Source of the DNA: Peptoniphilaceae bacterium AM52-5BH
GTDB lineage: Bacteria; Bacillota; Clostridia; Tissierellales; Peptoniphilaceae
Assembly: GCA_027669155.1 (NCBI GenBank)
Contig: JAQEDR010000015.1
Coordinates: forward strand, 1 to 57,622
Direction of reading: 5' to 3'
Length of the DNA stretch: 57,622 nt
Shown: positions 39,204-47,874 of the stretch, one piece after another
Layout: every line of letters begins with the position of its first letter
How positions within the stretch are numbered: the first letter of the stretch is position 1
The notes under the pieces: generated by a model
Databases searched by the model: none
The model's input: only the letters and a program-made list of their open reading frames with translations
Told to the model about the DNA's origin: nothing
Made by a program: the position numbers and the translations under genes

Positions 39204-39317
39204 TTATCTTACTCTAGAGAAAATCCTAGACCAAACTATAGAGGATTTGTAAACTCAAATCCCATCATCGTTCAAAACTCCCGAATCGCCCCACAAAAAG
39301 TCTTTTTTAAAAGTCAT
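39204..39317 (-). pseudogene. Remnant of a second GH1 6-phospho-beta-glycosidase gene
   Basis: After an AAGGAG site, the ATG at 39317 starts MTFKKDFLWGDSGVLNDDGI, then a TGA. The same frame continues VYKSSIVWSRIFSRVR before a TAA at 39204. FKKDFLWG is the GH1 N-terminus, and SSIVWSRIF matches the GH1 stretch YRFSISWSRIF found some 60 residues later in intact proteins. This looks like a 5' gene fragment with an in-frame internal deletion and a nonsense change. The intact paralogue at 40688-42043 has FLWG and CYRFQVSWSRIFP at the corresponding places. Confidence 0.7.
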
Positions 39318-39330
39318 TGTTTCTCCTTAT

Positions 39331-39378
39331 TTATAAAAACTGCCCAATAGAAATCTCTAACGGATCTATTAGGCAGTT
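39331..39378 (-). terminator. Rho-independent terminator of the PTS operon
   Basis: On the minus strand AACTGCCTAATAGA pairs with TCTATTGGGCAGTT (one T-G pair, 14-bp stem; arms at 39365-39378 and 39338-39351) followed by TTTATAAAT. It lies 4 bases after the EIIC stop. Confidence 0.85.
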
Positions 39379-39382
39379 AAAT

Positions 39383-40695
39383 CTAATTATTTAAAGCTTC
39401 TGCTTGTTTTCTACTTACTCTTTCACTTATCTTCATGAATGGTAGATATAATAATACACCTATTATGATTATCACTAATTGAACTATAATAGCTCTAAAG
39501 TCTCCTCCAGTCGCTAAGAATCCATTTAGTAATGGAGGTGTTGTCCAAGGAACAAGAACTGTACATTTGTTCATAAATCCTATTGCTGTTGCAAAATAAG
39601 CTATTATAATTCCTATAGCAGGAGTCAATACGAAAGGAATTATCATTGGTAAGTTGAATACTATTGGAAAACCAAATATAACAGGTTCGTTTATATTGAA
39701 TAAACCTGGAGCAACCGCTAATTTCCCTAGTTCACTGTACTGTTGATTTTTCCTAAAGAATAAGAATGCTGCAATTAGTAGACATATGGTTGAACCAGTT
39801 CCTCCCAACATTCCAAAAGTTGGAACAAAAGTAGAGTTAATTATGTGAGGAATTTCTTTTCCTGCTGCTGCAGCCGCCATATTCTCATTCATATTAACAA
39901 GAAGCAATGGTTCAAGTATTGTTCCATTTACTACTGTTTGATGTATTCCGAATGTGAATAATAAGTTTCCAAACTATATATTAATACTGTACCAACTAGA
40001 GATGTGTTTACTTTTCTCAATGGCTCTTGAATCATAGTTGTTATCAAAGTTATTAAGTCTGTATTAAATACTGAGTAAAGTATAAAACTTACTATAGAGA
40101 AGATAATAACTGATAGCATAGCAGGAATCATATTGTTAAATGATGCATTTACTTGTGGTGGTACATCTCCACCAATATTTACCCTAAGCTTGTCAATTTT
40201 AGAAAGTCTCAAATATATTTCAGTAGATAATAGACCTACGATAATACCCGCAAACATTGAAGATGTTCCTAAGTTACCATAAGTTAGAATACCTCCAACT
40301 TCAACTTCTGTTCCATCTGTCGCTGCTATTTTTAATGTTTGTGGCATCATTACTATTAGAGCTGCTATTGCAATCATTACACATGTGTATGGACTTTTGT
40401 AACCCTTATTTTTAGAAAGAGTATAGCCTATTATTCCACACAAGATTAATCCAGAAACATTCAAGGTGGCATTCGCTATAGAATTTGCCCAGTAGCCTGC
40501 TGTTTGCAAGGCACTTTCACTTAATATTTTAGGAAATACTACGGAGTTTATTAATACTGCAAGACCTGCTAATATAAATAGGGGCATCATTATTGCGAAG
40601 GCATCCCTAAGAGAACGGAGGTGTACTTGGGCGCCAAATTTCATAGCAGCTTCTGTAAACTTATCCATGAAGCTTCTTTTATTTGTTTCAGTCAT
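39383..40695 (-). pseudogene. celB: PTS lactose/cellobiose-type EIIC, broken by a one-base frameshift
   Basis: Two adjacent frames together make one EIIC permease. The N-terminal part (40695-39931) runs through VHLRSLRDAFAIMMPLFILA and ends abruptly after VGTVLIYS. The C-terminal part continues in another frame as GNLLFTFGIHQTVVNGTILE and then GGTGSTICLLIA, FNINEPVIFGFPIVFNLPM (the conserved NEP motif), to 39383. The switch falls at 39969-39974, where one A (T on the coding strand) is missing from an expected AGTTTTGGAAAC. Total length 1313 bases is one short of 438 codons. The gene overlaps the GH1 stop by 8 bases. Either a real inactivating mutation or a sequencing error; the run involved is only three bases, which favours a real change. 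Confidence 0.9.
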
Positions 40696-42043
40696 TTTTT
40701 ATCTCCTCTAATATGTTTTGCTTAAATATACTTTGAAAATATCCAAAGCTTTTTTTCTTTATTCTTCTTAAGTCTTTTAAGTCGTGATTGTCTCTATTGA
40801 CGTACACAGCACCGTATCTTTTTTCCATATCGCCTGATGAAGATGGTATATCTATAAGACCCCAACCAAGATAGCCTATACATTCCACTCCGTTTTTCAT
40901 TGCATTTTTCATCTCTCTTATGTGATCATCATGATATTTTATCCTAGCATCATCTTCGATAAACTCATCTTCAGGTAACTCTTCTCTAAGTCCTAGGCCA
41001 TTTTCGATAATGAAAACTGGAATATTAGAATCTGAGTAAATATTTTCCATTGATACTCTTAATCCTATCGGATCAATTTCCCAATTCCACTCGCTTCTAT
41101 CTACAAATTCATTATCTATTATTTGATCCATCTCTAAAGTATTGAAATCTTTGCCATTAGCTCTTACGGTTGTTGATTGATAGTAACTGAAAGACATAAA
41201 GTCAGACCTTAATCTGTTGAAAATTTCTGAATCCTCATTTGTAAAGTCAATATTTATTTTATTTTTTTCTAAATAGTTAATGAAAAACTTAGGATAGTTT
41301 CTTCCTGTAAATACAGAAATATATAATTTGCTTAAAAATCTATCATATTGGTTAGCTATGAGAACATCTTCTGGCCTAGAGCTTGCTGGATAGTAAGGGC
41401 TGTAGGCAAGCATGCCACCAATTTGTAAATCTTCGTATTTATCATGGATATAATTAGCAATTTCAGCATGAGCAAGAAGAGTATAGTGCTGTATGTTGTA
41501 TATATTTTCTAATGTATGTTCCTTCTTACTTCCCGCAATTCTAAAGCCCATATCCATGGTATAAAGATTATGTTCATTGAAGGTTATCCAATATTTAACT
41601 TTTTCATGAAATCTATCAACGAGTATTTTCCCATATTTTACAAATTCATCTTTTACATGTCTTGAGGAGAATCCGTCGTATTTTTCACATAAAGCTAGGG
41701 GCATATCGAAGTGATATAGGCATATCATTGGCTCTATTTCATATTCTATTAATTTATCTATTAGTTTTTCGTAGAATTGTAAACCTTCTTCGTTTACTTT
41801 TCCTTCGCCTTCTGGAAATATTCTCGACCAAGATACTTGAAACCTATAGCAATTCATTCCCATTTCTGCCATAAGTTTTATATCTTCTTCATACCTATGA
41901 TATTCATCTATAGCTACCTTCCAATCACTTGTATTTTCTGTAGCTTCTCTTATATCATAGACAGATGGACCTTTGCCTCCTTCATTATGAGCTCCTTCAG
42001 TTTGCATTGAAGAAGTTGAATTCCCCCACAAAAATTTATTCAT
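40688..42043 (-). CDS. GH1 6-phospho-beta-glucosidase/galactosidase
   Basis: 451 residues. Hydrolyses the phosphorylated disaccharide delivered by the PTS. Acid/base Glu157 in TFNEHN, nucleophile Glu347 in FIIENG. The C-terminal SSSGDMEKRYG (401-411) carries the Ser/Lys/Tyr that bind the 6-phosphate, which separates it from non-phospho GH1 enzymes. N-terminus FLWGNSTSSMQTEGA. The preferred sugar (glucoside or galactoside) is not decided by sequence alone. Fourth gene of the operon, 8 bases after EIIB. Confidence 0.92.
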   Translation of the reverse strand: MNKFLWGNSTSSMQTEGAHNEGGKGPSVYDIREATENTSDWKVAIDEYHRYEEDIKLMAEMGMNCYRFQVSWSRIFPEGEGKVNEEGLQFYEKLIDKLIEYEIEPMICLYHFDMPLALCEKYDGFSSRHVKDEFVKYGKILVDRFHEKVKYWITFNEHNLYTMDMGFRIAGSKKEHTLENIYNIQHYTLLAHAEIANYIHDKYEDLQIGGMLAYSPYYPASSRPEDVLIANQYDRFLSKLYISVFTGRNYPKFFINYLEKNKINIDFTNEDSEIFNRLRSDFMSFSYYQSTTVRANGKDFNTLEMDQIIDNEFVDRSEWNWEIDPIGLRVSMENIYSDSNIPVFIIENGLGLREELPEDEFIEDDARIKYHDDHIREMKNAMKNGVECIGYLGWGLIDIPSSSGDMEKRYGAVYVNRDNHDLKDLRRIKKKSFGYFQSIFKQNILEEIKND

Positions 42044-42051
42044 ATTATCAC

Positions 42052-42369
42052 CTAAGCTAATTTGTCAGTTATTAATTTTGCCATTTTTGAAACACCTGTT
42101 GATGTTGGAGAATAAGCATCAAATCCTACTTGAGCAATCTCCTTACCATTTTCAGCTGCCTTTTGGCTAAATTCATTAAAGAACATCCTAACTTGTGGAC
42201 TTACTAAAACCATGTTATAGTCTGGATTAGCAAATACGTCTTCGGCATCGGCTGTGGTAGTAGAATCAACATGTATATCGTATCCATTTTTTTCTAGATA
42301 TTCGCTAGCCTTTTTCGCCATCATAGAAGAGCTCATTCCTGCATTACATAATAACATAACTTTTTTCAT
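42052..42369 (-). CDS. PTS lactose/cellobiose-family EIIB
   Basis: 105 residues. Phospho-carrier Cys8 in VMLLCNAGMSSSMMAKKAS, Rossmann-like EIIB fold. Takes phosphate from EIIA His78 and passes it to the sugar at EIIC. Its ATG overlaps the EIIA stop by four bases. Confidence 0.94.
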   Translation of the reverse strand: MKKVMLLCNAGMSSSMMAKKASEYLEKNGYDIHVDSTTTADAEDVFANPDYNMVLVSPQVRMFFNEFSQKAAENGKEIAQVGFDAYSPTSTGVSKMAKLITDKLA

Positions 42370-42698
42370 TTCTTTTCCTCCAATTTCTCTAATTTCTTAT
42401 ACATTTTAATGATTCTGTTTGCATTTTCCATAGCCATAGTCGCCATTGTTAGGTGATCTTGTGAGTGAACCAAGATTATATTTATTGGTGAGCTTTCACC
42501 GTTTGCTTCTGCTGTCAAAAGGTCTGTTTGTATTTGATGACATTCTAGGAATTCATCGTTTGCCTTTTTTAATAATTCGTCAGCCTTTTCAAAATCATAG
42601 TTTTCAGCGGCATCCATGGCTTCGCTTGATAGCGACCTGGATTCTCCTGCGTGGACTATTATTTGAAAGGCTATTTCATACATTTTTTCATTATCCAT
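42366..42698 (-). CDS. PTS lactose/cellobiose-family EIIA
   Basis: 110 residues, three-helix trimeric EIIA. Phosphorylated His78 in ILVHSQDHLTMATMAMENAN, plus the N-terminal AGESRSLSSEA. Four bases after the regulator gene; overlaps EIIB. Confidence 0.94.
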   Translation of the reverse strand: MDNEKMYEIAFQIIVHAGESRSLSSEAMDAAENYDFEKADELLKKANDEFLECHQIQTDLLTAEANGESSPINIILVHSQDHLTMATMAMENANRIIKMYKKLEKLEEKK

Positions 42699-42702
42699 TT
42701 AC

Positions 42703-44580
42703 TTATCCTTCCCAAAATATTTTCTTAAATTCTCCTATATTATTAGCTTCTGATGATTTTTCTATCAGCTCTTCACTATTTAGGTAGTCTCCCAGCTTGT
42801 CATAATACAAGCTCAGATCTCCTCTCGTATTTCCAATTATCAGAGAGTAAATCACTTTGACACGGTCTTCATTCCACTTGACTTTATTTTTTGGAATCAA
42901 TACTATGGAGAAGCTTTCTCCTTCAACTTGATCAAGTATATGAGGGAGGGCTACATTTCCATATGAGGTAAAGGCCATTTCTTCTCTTTTGAGATATTGA
43001 TCTTTGATGCTTTCCTTATCAATTCCCGTCTTACGAGAAACAATATCAGATAAGATATCCAAGGCGGAGTCCATGTCCTTTATGTCTACATCTCTTAGTA
43101 ATACAGAGTTATCGAAGATCCTGTTAATTTCTGTGAAATTGTCTACATTAAAGATATCGTTGATTTTTATAAAGTCTTTCTGCTTGAATATAACATCAAC
43201 ATAGACGATCGGCGTGTCAGTCTTTTTCTTAATTGGAACTGATGATACTATAAAGTCGAAATTATCTAGGTTATAAAGGTCAACCTTACTTAGGTCTGTA
43301 AGGGTCAAGCTATCTATTTGATCCTTGTATTTTCTCTCTATTTGAGTTTTCATAATCTGAGCTGATGAGTTACCTGAACCGCAGACAACCAGGATATTTC
43401 TTTTGAGGTAGTTGTTGTTTTCCATAGCACTTGCAATGTGAAGCGCTATATATCCTATTTCATCATCTGATACCTTTGCCTTGTAGGTTTCGTTTATGGG
43501 ATTTGTCGCAATCGTCGCTAGCATAAAGGCTATTTGATTGTCTTTTATATCATTTAATATAGGATTTTTCATGGTTAGCCCGTATCTAAGCCTTTCTATT
43601 AGAGGTCCTAGATGAAGAGCTAAGGCAAAAAATAGGTCGATATTTGATCTAAAGTCATATTTACTAACATTATAGATTTCATCAATCATTTTCTGGGCAA
43701 GTTCTGAGATTTCTGGAGAGACTTTCTCATAATTTGTAACAGCATTCTTGCTTATAAGATGCATGGTTAGGTAGAGAATTTCTTCTTCGGGAAATGTCAC
43801 ATCTAGTTTCTTGCTTAGTTCCTTGACTACCATATTTGCTATATTAAATTCATCATAGGAGACAACTCTCTTGGAAAGTTCCTCAGATAAGTCTATATAT
43901 TTTCCTTCCTTGATGCGAAGGATGGATATATAGATATGGACAACCAAGTTTTTGAAGTTAGCATAAGGCATATAGAAGGATTCAGGGAAATCTATATCTG
44001 CAATAATAGCTTGGATCTTAGTGAATATTTCCTTATCGCTATCTCTACCAAAGATAGCAGGATCTTCGCCAATTTCGTTTCTTATAGCAAGTCTTATGTC
44101 CTTTTCCCCGCCCTTAATCTTCATTCCATAGTAGGGCTTGCTTATCAGTTCAATGTTATATGCTTTAAGGAGCTTTCTTACCTTTTTGATATCCTTATTA
44201 ATTTGAGATAAGGATACATAAAACATATCAGCTAGCTCTTGTTGTTTGATGAAGGAGTTTGAAAAAAGAAGCAACTTCATTATGCTTTCTATCCTAAAGT
44301 CCTTGTTGGGATTTTCCTGATGGAAATATGCATATTTGAACCAATCATGCTTCAAGAAATTCTTAAACTTATCTTCATCTAAAATTCTAAATCGATATCC
44401 TTTTCCACTCTCTGATTCTACTATCGCCCCCTTGTCTTTAATTAATGAGTTTAGTATTCCGATTTCTTTTTGAACAGTTTTAGAGCTTAGCTCCAGCTTT
44501 TCTCCTATCTCCTCCGAACTATGAAATCCATAGTCACTTGTGAGATAATCGAATATATCTTTAGTTCTTGTTTCAATCAT
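42703..44580 (-). CDS. LicR/ManR-type PRD transcriptional activator with EIIB and EIIA domains
   Basis: 625 residues. Two helix-turn-helix domains (about 1-65 and 85-165, KQQELADMFYVSLSQINKD), two PTS regulation domains (about 190-400), an EIIB-like domain with the cysteine motif LVVCGSGNSSAQIM (Cys near 400) and a fructose/mannitol-type EIIA domain with His near 547 (YGNVALPH). Proteins of this build are switched by phosphorylation from HPr and the cognate EIIB. As first gene of the operon it probably activates it according to substrate supply. An inverted repeat in the upstream region (44677-44695) is a possible binding site. Confidence 0.9.
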   Translation of the reverse strand: MIETRTKDIFDYLTSDYGFHSSEEIGEKLELSSKTVQKEIGILNSLIKDKGAIVESESGKGYRFRILDEDKFKNFLKHDWFKYAYFHQENPNKDFRIESIMKLLLFSNSFIKQQELADMFYVSLSQINKDIKKVRKLLKAYNIELISKPYYGMKIKGGEKDIRLAIRNEIGEDPAIFGRDSDKEIFTKIQAIIADIDFPESFYMPYANFKNLVVHIYISILRIKEGKYIDLSEELSKRVVSYDEFNIANMVVKELSKKLDVTFPEEEILYLTMHLISKNAVTNYEKVSPEISELAQKMIDEIYNVSKYDFRSNIDLFFALALHLGPLIERLRYGLTMKNPILNDIKDNQIAFMLATIATNPINETYKAKVSDDEIGYIALHIASAMENNNYLKRNILVVCGSGNSSAQIMKTQIERKYKDQIDSLTLTDLSKVDLYNLDNFDFIVSSVPIKKKTDTPIVYVDVIFKQKDFIKINDIFNVDNFTEINRIFDNSVLLRDVDIKDMDSALDILSDIVSRKTGIDKESIKDQYLKREEMAFTSYGNVALPHILDQVEGESFSIVLIPKNKVKWNEDRVKVIYSLIIGNTRGDLSLYYDKLGDYLNSEELIEKSSEANNIGEFKKIFWEG

Positions 44581-44676
44581 TTAATCACCCTTCGATATTA
44601 TTATAGGAAATTTAGGCTAAAACCTCCACACAAACATTTTCCCTTTGCTTTTGTTTTCTTATGTGAGGAGTTTAAT

Positions 44677-44695
44677 AGATACTTGCCTAGTATCT
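44677..44695. promoter_or_regulatory. Inverted repeat between the divergent regulator and pfp genes
   Basis: AGATACT-TGCCT-AGTATCT, 7-base arms with a 5-base spacer, about 100 bases upstream of the LicR-like gene. Size and position suit a dimeric regulator. No partner copy was found. Confidence 0.4.
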
Positions 44696-44790
44696 TTCTA
44701 AGTAAGGAACTCTAGATAGTATTTTATCACTATTTCAAACACTAAGCTGGAATAGCTTACTATATAGAAAAGTTTATTTTGTAACAAAGC

Positions 44791-44819
44791 TTTAAAACTA
44801 GACGAAAATTCTGTATACT
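44791..44819 (+). promoter_or_regulatory. Promoter of pfp
   Basis: TTTAAA (44791-44796), 17-base spacer, TATACT (44814-44819), 30 bases before the ATG with AAAGGAG between them. Confidence 0.5.
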
Positions 44820-44849
44820 AGTAGTGAATTTAAGTAAAAGGAGTAATTT

Positions 44850-46070
44850 ATGAATTGTATCATAGCCCAGTCAGGTGGGCCTACCAGTGTTATCAACTCA
44901 TCTCTTGCTGGAGTCATTCAAGGAGCCCTTGATAATAACTTCGACAATATTTACCTAAGTCTTCATGGGATTGAGGGAATTATCAAGGAAGAGATTATGG
45001 AAGTCGATAAGAAAAAATTTGTACGAGAAGGGGTTAAAGAAAAGCTCATGGCTCGTCCTTCTTCTATCCTAGGATCTTGCAGGTTCAAGCTTCCCGAAGA
45101 CCTCGGTGACGATATTTACAAGAAGATTTTCGATGTTTTATTAGAAAAAGAGATCAATGTTTTTGTCTACATAGGCGGCAACGACTCAATGGATACGGTA
45201 AAGAAACTAAACGCCTATATACTCGCTAATAATATCGAGGGAATCAATGTTATAGGTTGTCCAAAGACCATAGACAACGACCTTAATGGTATGGATCATT
45301 CGCCTGGTTTTGGATCTGCTGCCAAATACATATGCCAAAGCCTAAGGACTATCAGGGCTGATGTCGATATTTACGACCTCGAATCTGTCACTATAGTAGA
45401 AATAATGGGCCGCCACGCCGGCTGGCTTGCTGCCTCATCTCTTCTAGCTGATTACGGATATAGCAAAGAACTAGTCAACCTTGTCTATGTCCCTGAAGAG
45501 AGCAAGTCTCTTAAGGAAATCGAAGAGGAAGTTAAGGAGAAACTAAAGACAGAGAAAAACCTCATCATCGCTATGGCAGAAGGCTTCAGAGATACAGATT
45601 CCTTCCTCGATAAGCCTATGTTTTCCAATAGTGACGATGGCTTCAATCACCCAATAGTAAGCGGAGTTGCCCAAAGACTTGCAGATTATCTCAGAGATAA
45701 ACTCGGCGTTAAATCAAGGGCAGTTGAGCTAAATATTGTCCAAAGAACATCCAACCACATCTCAAAAACAGATGCAGATGAAGCCTTTAAGCTAGGCTAC
45801 TTGGCCCTAAAGCTCGGTCTTGATAAAACAAATCTAATCCCAGTTCTTAGAAGAAAAGAAGGAAAATCCTACGAGGTCTTCTACACAGAGGTAGAACCAG
45901 ACCTAATCGCCAACAAGGAGATGAAAATCCCAGAAGCCTGGCTTAAGGATAGAAAAATCCTAAGAGAAAAAATCACAGCCTACGCCCTCCCTCTTATTCA
46001 AGGAGAGGTAGAGCAAAAATACGAAAACGGAATGCCTGTTTTTGTAGAGCTTTCTGATTTTGCTAAATAA
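44850..46070 (+). CDS. pfp: PPi-dependent 6-phosphofructokinase
   Basis: 406 residues. Converts fructose 6-phosphate to fructose 1,6-bisphosphate with pyrophosphate. GGNDS (109-113) replaces the GGDGS of ATP enzymes, and the lysine in PKTIDNDL (138-145) is the other hallmark of PPi specificity. MGRHAGWLAASSLLA binds fructose 6-phosphate. Single plus-strand gene divergent from the PTS operon, so it links sugar uptake to glycolysis. Confidence 0.9.
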   Translation: MNCIIAQSGGPTSVINSSLAGVIQGALDNNFDNIYLSLHGIEGIIKEEIMEVDKKKFVREGVKEKLMARPSSILGSCRFKLPEDLGDDIYKKIFDVLLEKEINVFVYIGGNDSMDTVKKLNAYILANNIEGINVIGCPKTIDNDLNGMDHSPGFGSAAKYICQSLRTIRADVDIYDLESVTIVEIMGRHAGWLAASSLLADYGYSKELVNLVYVPEESKSLKEIEEEVKEKLKTEKNLIIAMAEGFRDTDSFLDKPMFSNSDDGFNHPIVSGVAQRLADYLRDKLGVKSRAVELNIVQRTSNHISKTDADEAFKLGYLALKLGLDKTNLIPVLRRKEGKSYEVFYTEVEPDLIANKEMKIPEAWLKDRKILREKITAYALPLIQGEVEQKYENGMPVFVELSDFAK

Positions 46071-46073
46071 TTT

Positions 46074-46116
46074 CAAAAAAATAAGAGTGCTTATCGGTTA
46101 AGATTCGCACTCTCTT
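46074..46116 (-). terminator. Terminator of the branched-chain amino acid carrier gene
   Basis: GAGTGC (46085-46090) and GCACTC (46107-46112) with an inner CTTA/TAAG pair. On minus the hairpin is followed by TTATTTTTTT; on plus only by TCTTCCTTT. It serves the minus-strand gene and perhaps pfp. Confidence 0.75.
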
Positions 46117-46119
46117 CCT

Positions 46120-47463
46120 TTAATATTTTTGTCTAACTTTTTCTACTTCTACTTCTCTAGCAAAAACTTTTACTAATAGGCTTGTAAGTCCAACTACTAT
46201 TAGGGTTGGCAAGAGCCAAGAAAGTCCTGTGTCATACATTGGTAGGCCTTGTACTAGCCTTGTTACAGATCCGAGGCTTAGGTGGAAGGTCTTATCCATA
46301 ACTTCTACTATGGGAAGTCCAACCGATACTGCTGCTGCAACAAGGTAGGATTCTTTGCTAAAGTTTAGAAGGCTTTGGCTTATACCCATAACTATGAGAA
46401 CTAGGGCAACCGGATATATTATTTGTAATAATGGTACAGAAAACTCTAAGAGCTTGTTTAAGCCGAAGTTTGCCATTATGAATGAGAATAGGGTCCATAT
46501 ACATACCCAAGCCTTGTAGGATAGTCTATCGTTAAATAGCTTCTCGAAATATTCTCCACCAGAGCTTATTAGACCAACACAAGTTGTAAGACAAGCTAGA
46601 GTGAATATGAAGGCTAGTAGAACTAGACCGAAATCTCCAAGGGCAAGTTTTATAGATTCTGTAAGAACTTGGGCTCCATTTTCAAGACCAACAAACTTTG
46701 CACTTCCTATCATACCTATACTTGCAAGCATCATGTAAACTACAAACAATACACTACCTGCGAGAAGTCCTGCCTTTACCTCATACTTTGTAACTTCTTT
46801 CTCATCTTCTATTCCAAATCTTCTTATAGCTTGGGCTATTACGAAACCGAAGTTAAGGGCTGCTACGGCATCCATTGTGTCGTATCCTGCCAAGAATCCT
46901 TTTGTAAGTGGAGCTGTGAGATATTCTCCTGTTGGAGCTGCTACATTCTTATCCATTGTCACTATCTTGAAGAACATAAATGTTATCAATAATAGGAGGG
47001 CTGGAGTTAAGAACTTACCTACTCTTTCTACAAGCTTGCTTGGTCTTAGGCATATTGCTAAGGCTATAGCAAAGAAGACGAAAGTATAAACTAATCTTGC
47101 TAGGTTCATATTGAAAGATTCTGGTATGTATGGAGCTATGGCCATTTCGAAAGGAACTGATCCTGCTCTTGGTATACCGAGCCCTGGTCCTATTGATAAA
47201 TATATAGCTGTTGTGAAAACTAGGGCGAATAGTGGACCTACCCTATTAGCTAGGTTAGATAGACCATTAGTCTTTCCTACTACTATGGCTCCCAAAACAG
47301 GAAATACTACAGCAGTAACGCTAAATGCTAATAGAGAAATAAAGGTTGCCTTTCCTGCCATGTTACCTAATAGAGGTGGGAAGATTAAGTTTCCTGCCCC
47401 AAAGAACAGACCGAAAAGCATTATGCTCACTTGTAAAAATTGACTTCTTGATAATTTTTTCAT
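46120..47463 (-). CDS. brnQ: Branched-chain amino acid:cation symporter, LIVCS family
   Basis: 447 residues from the ATG at 47463: GGAGG lies 5 bases upstream and would be inside the coding region if the ATG at 47475 were used. Twelve membrane helices. N-terminal signature FGLFFGAGNLIFPPLLG; GFVIAQAIRRFGIEDE in a cytoplasmic loop. Takes up Leu, Ile and Val with Na+ or H+. Controlled by the T-box leader immediately upstream. Confidence 0.94.
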   Translation of the reverse strand: MKKLSRSQFLQVSIMLFGLFFGAGNLIFPPLLGNMAGKATFISLLAFSVTAVVFPVLGAIVVGKTNGLSNLANRVGPLFALVFTTAIYLSIGPGLGIPRAGSVPFEMAIAPYIPESFNMNLARLVYTFVFFAIALAICLRPSKLVERVGKFLTPALLLLITFMFFKIVTMDKNVAAPTGEYLTAPLTKGFLAGYDTMDAVAALNFGFVIAQAIRRFGIEDEKEVTKYEVKAGLLAGSVLFVVYMMLASIGMIGSAKFVGLENGAQVLTESIKLALGDFGLVLLAFIFTLACLTTCVGLISSGGEYFEKLFNDRLSYKAWVCIWTLFSFIMANFGLNKLLEFSVPLLQIIYPVALVLIVMGISQSLLNFSKESYLVAAAVSVGLPIVEVMDKTFHLSLGSVTRLVQGLPMYDTGLSWLLPTLIVVGLTSLLVKVFAREVEVEKVRQKY

Positions 47464-47502
47464 TATTTCCTCCATAAATTATATTAACAATACTTATTCA
47501 TT

Positions 47503-47745
47503 AAAAAAGTCCCTTGTCTAAACATTAGACAAAGGACGAAAATTCCGCGTTACCACCTTTATTCTTATATAGAAATATAAGCGCTCAAGCATCAAACAAT
47601 GCCGGGTTTTGATAACGCCAACCATGGCGACACATCTTACTTAGTTCAGACATGCAAAAGAAAAATGATTTTCGAACTTACTTTCAAGGTTGGATTTCAC
47701 CAAAGACCAACTCTCTGTGCTCTTCCATAAGCCTACTCTTTTTTT
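47503..47745 (-). ncRNA. T-box riboswitch controlling brnQ
   Basis: On the minus strand the T-box core AAAGGTGGTAACGCG (47546-47560) is followed by a 13-bp terminator hairpin (GTCCTTTGTCTAA with TTAGACAAGGGAC, 47509-47537) and six T. Stem I has the AGAGAG (near 47715) and GGTGAAATCC elements. The specifier loop reads GAA-CTA-A, so CUA (Leu) at 47642-47644 is the likely codon. Uncharged tRNA would stabilise the antiterminator and allow read-through into the carrier gene. Confidence 0.93.
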
Positions 47746-47777
47746 CATAATTTTTCTAAATAATTACTGTTGACTAT

Positions 47778-47806
47778 ATTATAAGACCATCTCTTTAATT
47801 TGTCAA
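47778..47806 (-). promoter_or_regulatory. Consensus promoter of the T-box/brnQ transcript
   Basis: Perfect TTGACA (47801-47806), 17-base spacer, perfect TATAAT (47778-47783). Confidence 0.9.
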
Positions 47807-47874
47807 ATCTTTTCTAATAAAAATTTAAAATATTTTATAAAATCCGTCTACTTACAAGCTTTGACCAATTTTAA

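Noticed and set aside
39383..40695. Programmed frameshifting as an explanation for the split EIIC
   Set aside because: No slippery heptamer or downstream structure, and EIIC proteins are not known to use recoding; a plain deletion is simpler.
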